Of a DNA stretch of 7,953 nucleotides, positions 5,372 through 7,953 are shown piece by piece. The stretch spans positions 1-7,953 of the forward strand of contig URQU01000069.1 of NCBI GenBank assembly GCA_900550055.1, given 5' to 3'. The translations under genes were made by a program, and so were the position numbers. This DNA is from an uncultured Coriobacteriaceae bacterium (GTDB lineage Bacteria; Actinomycetota; Coriobacteriia; Coriobacteriales; Eggerthellaceae). Every line of letters starts with the position of its first letter. Positions within the stretch are counted from its first letter, which is position 1. A model generated the notes under the pieces. It was not told the origin of the DNA. It searched no databases and saw nothing but the letters and a program-made list of their open reading frames with translations.

Positions 5372-7306
5372 ATGGCAACCGAATCGAAACGAGACCTGGT
5401 GCTCGGGACCGCCGGCCACATCGACCACGGTAAATCCACCTTGGTCCAGGCGCTCACCGGCACCGACCCTGACAGGTTAAGCGAGGAGAAGCAGCGCGGC
5501 ATCACTATCGAGCTCGGCTTTGCCCAGCTTGAGCTGCCCGACGGAGGCGCCATGGGCGTGGTCGACGTGCCGGGCCACGAGCGCTTCGTGCGCCAGATGA
5601 TCGCGGGCTCCACCGGCATCGACGTGGCGCTTCTGTGCATCGCCGCCGATGACGGCATCATGCCGCAAACCGAGGAGCATCTGGCGGTCCTGCAGCTTCT
5701 GGCCGTGCCGACCTGCGTGGTGGCGTTGACGAAATGCGACCTGGTGGACGATGAATGGGCGCTGTTCATGGAGGACGAGGTGCGCACGCGCCTGGCCGCC
5801 ACGCCATATGCGCAGGCCGCGATCGTTCCCGTTTCCGCCCGAACCGGACAGGGCCTGGACAAGCTGCGGGAAGCCATACAGGTTGCCGCCCTCGGCACCG
5901 CCGGTCGCGCCGAGCAGGAGGCGATGCGCCTGCCTGTGGACCGCAGCTTCACCATCAAAGGAGCGGGGACCGTTGTCACGGGCACGCTCTGGAGCGGCAT
6001 CGCGCATGTCGGCGACGAGGTGGAGGTGCTGCCATCGGGCCTGCGCACGCGCATCCGCGGCATCCAGGTGCATGGGCAGGCGGTCGAGCAGGCCTCGTCA
6101 GGACACCGCACCGCGCTGAACCTGAACGCCGTGACCACCGACGACGTGCGGCCGGGAAGCTTCATCTGCACCCCCGACGCCGTCACCCCCACCGACCACT
6201 TCGACGCCGACATCACCTACCTGGGTCTGCCCGACCAGGACAAGCCGCTGGAAACCGGCTGCCGCGTGCATGTTGCCCACGGCACAACGGAATGCATCGG
6301 GCGAGTGCTGCTCATGGATGGTGCGAAAAGCATCTCCCAAGGTCAAACGGCCGCAGCGCAGATTCGCACGGAGTGCGACCTACCGGTTGCATACGGTGAC
6401 CGATTCGTCATCCGCTCATACTCCCCCGTGCACGTGATCGGCGGCGGCGTGGTGCTGCGCGCCCACCCGAAGCGCACCACCACGGTAACCCAAGCGGACC
6501 GTGCGCTGCTCGACGCGCTGCGCACGGGCGATGGCGCGAAGGCGGTGCAAACCGCCTTCGATGCAGCAGAGTTCCCCGCCACGCCCGCCGATATCGCCCA
6601 TGCAACCGGGCTTTCCCTTGCGCAAACCGCAGATGAGCTTGAAGCGCTCGCCGAGCGCGGCACCGCCGAGAAGCTGGCCGGAACCGCGGGCGCGAGCAAC
6701 CGGTTCGCAACCAAGCGCATGCTGCAGAAGCTTTCGGGGGCGATCGAGAACGCGCTGCTTCGCTTCCATAGCGAAAACCCCGACGCAACCGGCATGTCGA
6801 AAGAGGCGCTGCGCCAAACCTGCATGTCCCGCTGCGCGCCCGACGCATTCGATGCGGTGCTTGCACGCGCATGCGCGGAAGGCAAAGCCGTGGCCGATGG
6901 GGGCATGATAAGCCACCCGCAAGCCGGCGCCGGCGCCCGGAAGCTGGAGGAAGGCAACGCTGAGAAGCTGGCCGAGCTGCTAGCTGCGGCGGGCCCGAAA
7001 CCGCCTACGGTTACCGACCTGCTCAAGCAAGCAGATCTGGCACCGAAGCAGGGTTACAAGGCGCTCGGGCTGCTGGAGAAGCAGGGCCGGGCCATCAAAG
7101 CCAGCGAGGAGTTCTACTTCGACGCCGCCGCGCTTGCCGCCCTCGAACAGTCCGTGCGAGCCGCATTGGCCAACGGACCCGCTTCCGCTGCCGACCTCAA
7201 AGACGCCATGGGCCTGAGCCGCAAGCACGCCATCCCCGTGCTCGAGCACTTCGACGATACGGGCGTCACCCGCCGCGTCGGCGATGCACGCGAGTTGGCA
7301 CGCTAG
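5372..7306 (+). CDS. selB: Selenocysteine-specific translation elongation factor SelB
   Basis: SelB is the GTPase that carries Sec-tRNA-Sec to the ribosome at UGA codons and recognises the SECIS hairpin of the mRNA. The protein is 644 residues, slightly longer than E. coli SelB. GTPase motifs are GHIDHGKST (15-23), RGITIELGF (42-50), DVPGHE (65-70), TKCD (120-123, where most GTPases have NKxD; T is common in SelB) and SART (155-158). EF-Tu-like beta-barrel domains follow (about 185-365, including FTIKGAGTVVTGTLWSG). From about 372 the C-terminal part consists of winged-helix domains that bind SECIS RNA, ending with the signature SRKHAIPVLEHFD and TRRVGDAR. The stretch 505-530 is Gly/Ala-rich and may be a linker between winged-helix pairs. 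AGGAG lies about 12 bases before the ATG, inside the end of selA, which suggests translational coupling. Confidence 0.97.
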   Translation: MATESKRDLVLGTAGHIDHGKSTLVQALTGTDPDRLSEEKQRGITIELGFAQLELPDGGAMGVVDVPGHERFVRQMIAGSTGIDVALLCIAADDGIMPQTEEHLAVLQLLAVPTCVVALTKCDLVDDEWALFMEDEVRTRLAATPYAQAAIVPVSARTGQGLDKLREAIQVAALGTAGRAEQEAMRLPVDRSFTIKGAGTVVTGTLWSGIAHVGDEVEVLPSGLRTRIRGIQVHGQAVEQASSGHRTALNLNAVTTDDVRPGSFICTPDAVTPTDHFDADITYLGLPDQDKPLETGCRVHVAHGTTECIGRVLLMDGAKSISQGQTAAAQIRTECDLPVAYGDRFVIRSYSPVHVIGGGVVLRAHPKRTTTVTQADRALLDALRTGDGAKAVQTAFDAAEFPATPADIAHATGLSLAQTADELEALAERGTAEKLAGTAGASNRFATKRMLQKLSGAIENALLRFHSENPDATGMSKEALRQTCMSRCAPDAFDAVLARACAEGKAVADGGMISHPQAGAGARKLEEGNAEKLAELLAAAGPKPPTVTDLLKQADLAPKQGYKALGLLEKQGRAIKASEEFYFDAAALAALEQSVRAALANGPASAADLKDAMGLSRKHAIPVLEHFDDTGVTRRVGDARELAR

Positions 7307-7362
7307 CCGAAAACACCCGAGCAGGCTTGCAACAAACCGATTCAGACGCCACCGCCGAATGC

Positions 7363-7388
7363 GACCACCGTTCGAACGCACGGTGGTC
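7363..7388 (+). other. Stem-loop downstream of selB (first of two)
   Basis: GACCACCGT (7363-7371) pairs perfectly with ACGGTGGTC (7380-7388) around an 8-base loop. There is no T-tract after it. It lies 57 bases past the selB stop codon. Confidence 0.5.
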
Positions 7389-7396
7389 ATACGCGG

Positions 7397-7433
7397 GACG
7401 CCTCCCTTCCGCTCTGTATGGAAGGGAGGCGTC
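7397..7433 (+). other. Long perfect stem-loop downstream of selB (second of two)
   Basis: GACGCCTCCCTTCC (7397-7410) pairs perfectly over 14 bp with 7420-7433 around a 9-base loop. The following GTCGCTTTCAG is only a weak T-tract. It may be a 3'-end stabiliser, a poor terminator for selAB or part of a structured RNA. It has no coding explanation. Confidence 0.55.
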
Positions 7434-7507
7434 GTCGCTTTCAGTGCGAACGGATAACGGACCGTCCCCATTGCCGGCAATGCTGCGCGAGCAACAACGA
7501 CACATAT

Positions 7508-7537
7508 AAAAAGGAGCCATGGAAGGCTCCTTTTTTT
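7508..7537. terminator. Bidirectional intrinsic terminator between selB and tRNA-Sec
   Basis: AAAAAGGAGCC (7508-7518) pairs with GGCTCCTTTTT (7525-7535) around a 6-base loop, with seven T on the plus strand and five on the minus strand. It lies 9 bases past the 3' CCA of the convergent tRNA gene and about 200 bases past the selB stop, so it can end both transcripts. Confidence 0.9.
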
Positions 7538-7546
7538 CGTCCTATT

Positions 7547-7643
7547 TGGCGGAGACGCGTGCGAATCGAACACACCCGAGACGTTCTGCGCGCCTCACAA
7601 CGGCTTTGAAGGCCGCGGGGCCCACCAGGGCCCATCCATCTCC
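7547..7643 (-). tRNA. selC: tRNA-Sec (anticodon UCA), CCA encoded
   Basis: This is the selenocysteine tRNA, charged with serine and then converted by SelA. Read on the minus strand it is 97 bases including the encoded CCA, similar to the 95-base E. coli selC. It folds with an 8-position acceptor arm (5' GGAGATGG, 3' GCGTCTCC), discriminator G and a 6-bp D stem (GGGCCC/GGGCCC) with the tetraloop TGGT. The anticodon stem is GCGGC/GCCGT around CTTCAAA, with anticodon TCA at 7609-7607. The variable arm is long, with stem GAGGCG/CGTCTC and a 7-base loop, and the T arm is GTGTG-TTCGATT-CGCAC. The long variable arm, 6-bp D stem and UCA anticodon identify tRNA-Sec. The acceptor has a U-G wobble at pair 6 and a G-G mismatch at pair 8, next to the T arm, which is unusual. 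It is convergent with selB. Confidence 0.95.
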
Positions 7644-7660
7644 ACGTAATTTCATCATAT

Positions 7661-7666
7661 ATTGTA
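7661..7666 (-). promoter_or_regulatory. Candidate -10 element for tRNA-Sec
   Basis: On the minus strand this reads TACAAT, five of six matches to TATAAT, preceded by GGG and ending 18 bases before the mature tRNA 5' end. No convincing -35 was found at the usual distance. The AT-rich stretch that follows (ATATGATGAAATT) fits a promoter opening region. Confidence 0.45.
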
Positions 7667-7746
7667 CCCGAACCGTAATCTGATGCGGTCCCATTCGATA
7701 AACGGTGCGTTATTTCCAAAAAATGGTTGGATAGCAGTAGCAAATA

Positions 7747-7953
7747 CTAGGATTCACGCAGAAACAGGATACCTATCAGCGTGAGCACGGCGAAGGCGCC
7801 ACCAGCCATGCCCGCCGCCGCGATCACCCGTTGCTTAAGCGAAGGCCGTTCAAACAACGGGAACAGCTTCTCGATCGGACGAGTGTCGACGAGCAACGGG
7901 ATCGGCCAGTCCATGACCAGCCACACGCACACATACGATACCGCGCAAGCGAC
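7747..7953 (-). CDS. Unidentified membrane protein, C-terminal fragment
   Basis: The frame is open from the right edge to the TAG at 7749-7747, giving the last 68 codons of a larger protein; no gene start can be set inside the window. Two hydrophobic stretches are visible. One is at the edge (CVWLVMDWPIPLLV) and one near the end (VIAAAGMAGGAFAVLTLIGILFL), which stops three residues before the C-terminus (RES). Between them is a charged loop (DTRPIEKLFPLFERPSLKQR) rich in Arg/Lys, likely cytoplasmic by the positive-inside rule. That suggests a multi-pass membrane protein ending in a transmembrane helix. I do not recognise the family. It lies 103 bases upstream of tRNA-Sec on the same strand, with a candidate tRNA promoter in between, so a functional link to selenium is not implied. 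Confidence 0.55.
   Translation of the reverse strand, partial: VACAVSYVCVWLVMDWPIPLLVDTRPIEKLFPLFERPSLKQRVIAAAGMAGGAFAVLTLIGILFLRES

Noticed and set aside
3926..5428. 500-codon open frame on the minus strand
   Set aside because: It is antisense to selA, with His/Ala/Gly-rich composition and no recognisable motif; selA on the other strand is certain.
5329..6216. Minus-strand open frames antisense to selB (5329-6216, and 6343-7026)
   Set aside because: Ser/Arg/Ala-rich low-complexity translations opposite clear GTPase and winged-helix motifs of selB.
7441..7743. 100-codon minus-strand open frame
   Set aside because: It runs straight through tRNA-Sec and its terminator, and the translation has no protein-like pattern.
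7700..7746. Possible terminator of the right-edge membrane protein
   Set aside because: The minus-strand TCCAA/TTGGA pairing is only five bases with an internal T-run and no following T-tract; too weak to call.
1..7953. Selenoprotein gene with in-frame UGA, CRISPR array, insertion sequence or attachment site
   Set aside because: No frame was seen that continues with family-like sequence past a UGA. There are no regularly spaced repeats, transposase motifs or terminal inverted repeats. The tRNA gene has no adjacent integrase or direct repeat of its 3' end in the window.

Overview
The window carries a nearly complete selenium-utilisation locus of a GC-rich anaerobe. It holds the end of selD (selenophosphate synthetase), selA (selenocysteine synthase), selB (Sec-specific elongation factor) and, on the minus strand past selB, a tRNA with a UCA anticodon and the enlarged arms of tRNA-Sec (selC). 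High GC, the -10-only promoters and the gene content suggest an anaerobic actinobacterium of the Coriobacteriia/Eggerthellaceae type. That placement is an inference from sequence style and has not been checked by any search.

Layout: selD (+, partial at the left edge) ends at 368. It faces a three-gene minus-strand set across a strong bidirectional terminator (446-475). In transcription order that set is a stand-alone 2-hydroxyacyl-CoA dehydratase/double-cubane-cluster family protein (2570-1392), yedF (1340-741) and a small DUF3343 putative Se/S carrier (723-481). A formate/nitrite transporter (FNT) gene lies upstream on the same strand (3648-2806). It is separated from the set by an intrinsic terminator (2729-2769) and a probable new promoter (2697-2705). 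The FNT gene diverges from selA-selB (3902-7306, +) across a 253-base region containing repeats, candidate promoters and a perfect 24-bp palindrome in the predicted selA leader. After selB come two long stem-loops and then a bidirectional terminator shared with the convergent tRNA-Sec gene (7643-7547, -). The right edge holds the C-terminal end of an unidentified membrane protein (-).

How the genes fit together: SelD makes selenophosphate. SelA uses it to convert seryl-tRNA-Sec to selenocysteyl-tRNA-Sec. SelB delivers that tRNA to UGA codons next to SECIS hairpins. YedF and DUF3343 are families that co-occur with SelD and are thought to handle reactive selenium or sulfur upstream of SelD. The double-cubane-type protein could supply low-potential electrons to selenium chemistry, but that is a hypothesis. 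The FNT channel fits an organism whose main selenoprotein is a formate dehydrogenase. No selenoprotein with an in-frame UGA was seen in the window itself.

The most interesting signals are the pairing of the double-cubane-type reductase with yedF/DUF3343, GCATGC-centred perfect palindromes in two predicted leaders (selA and the double-cubane gene), and a tRNA-Sec whose eighth acceptor pair is a G-G mismatch.
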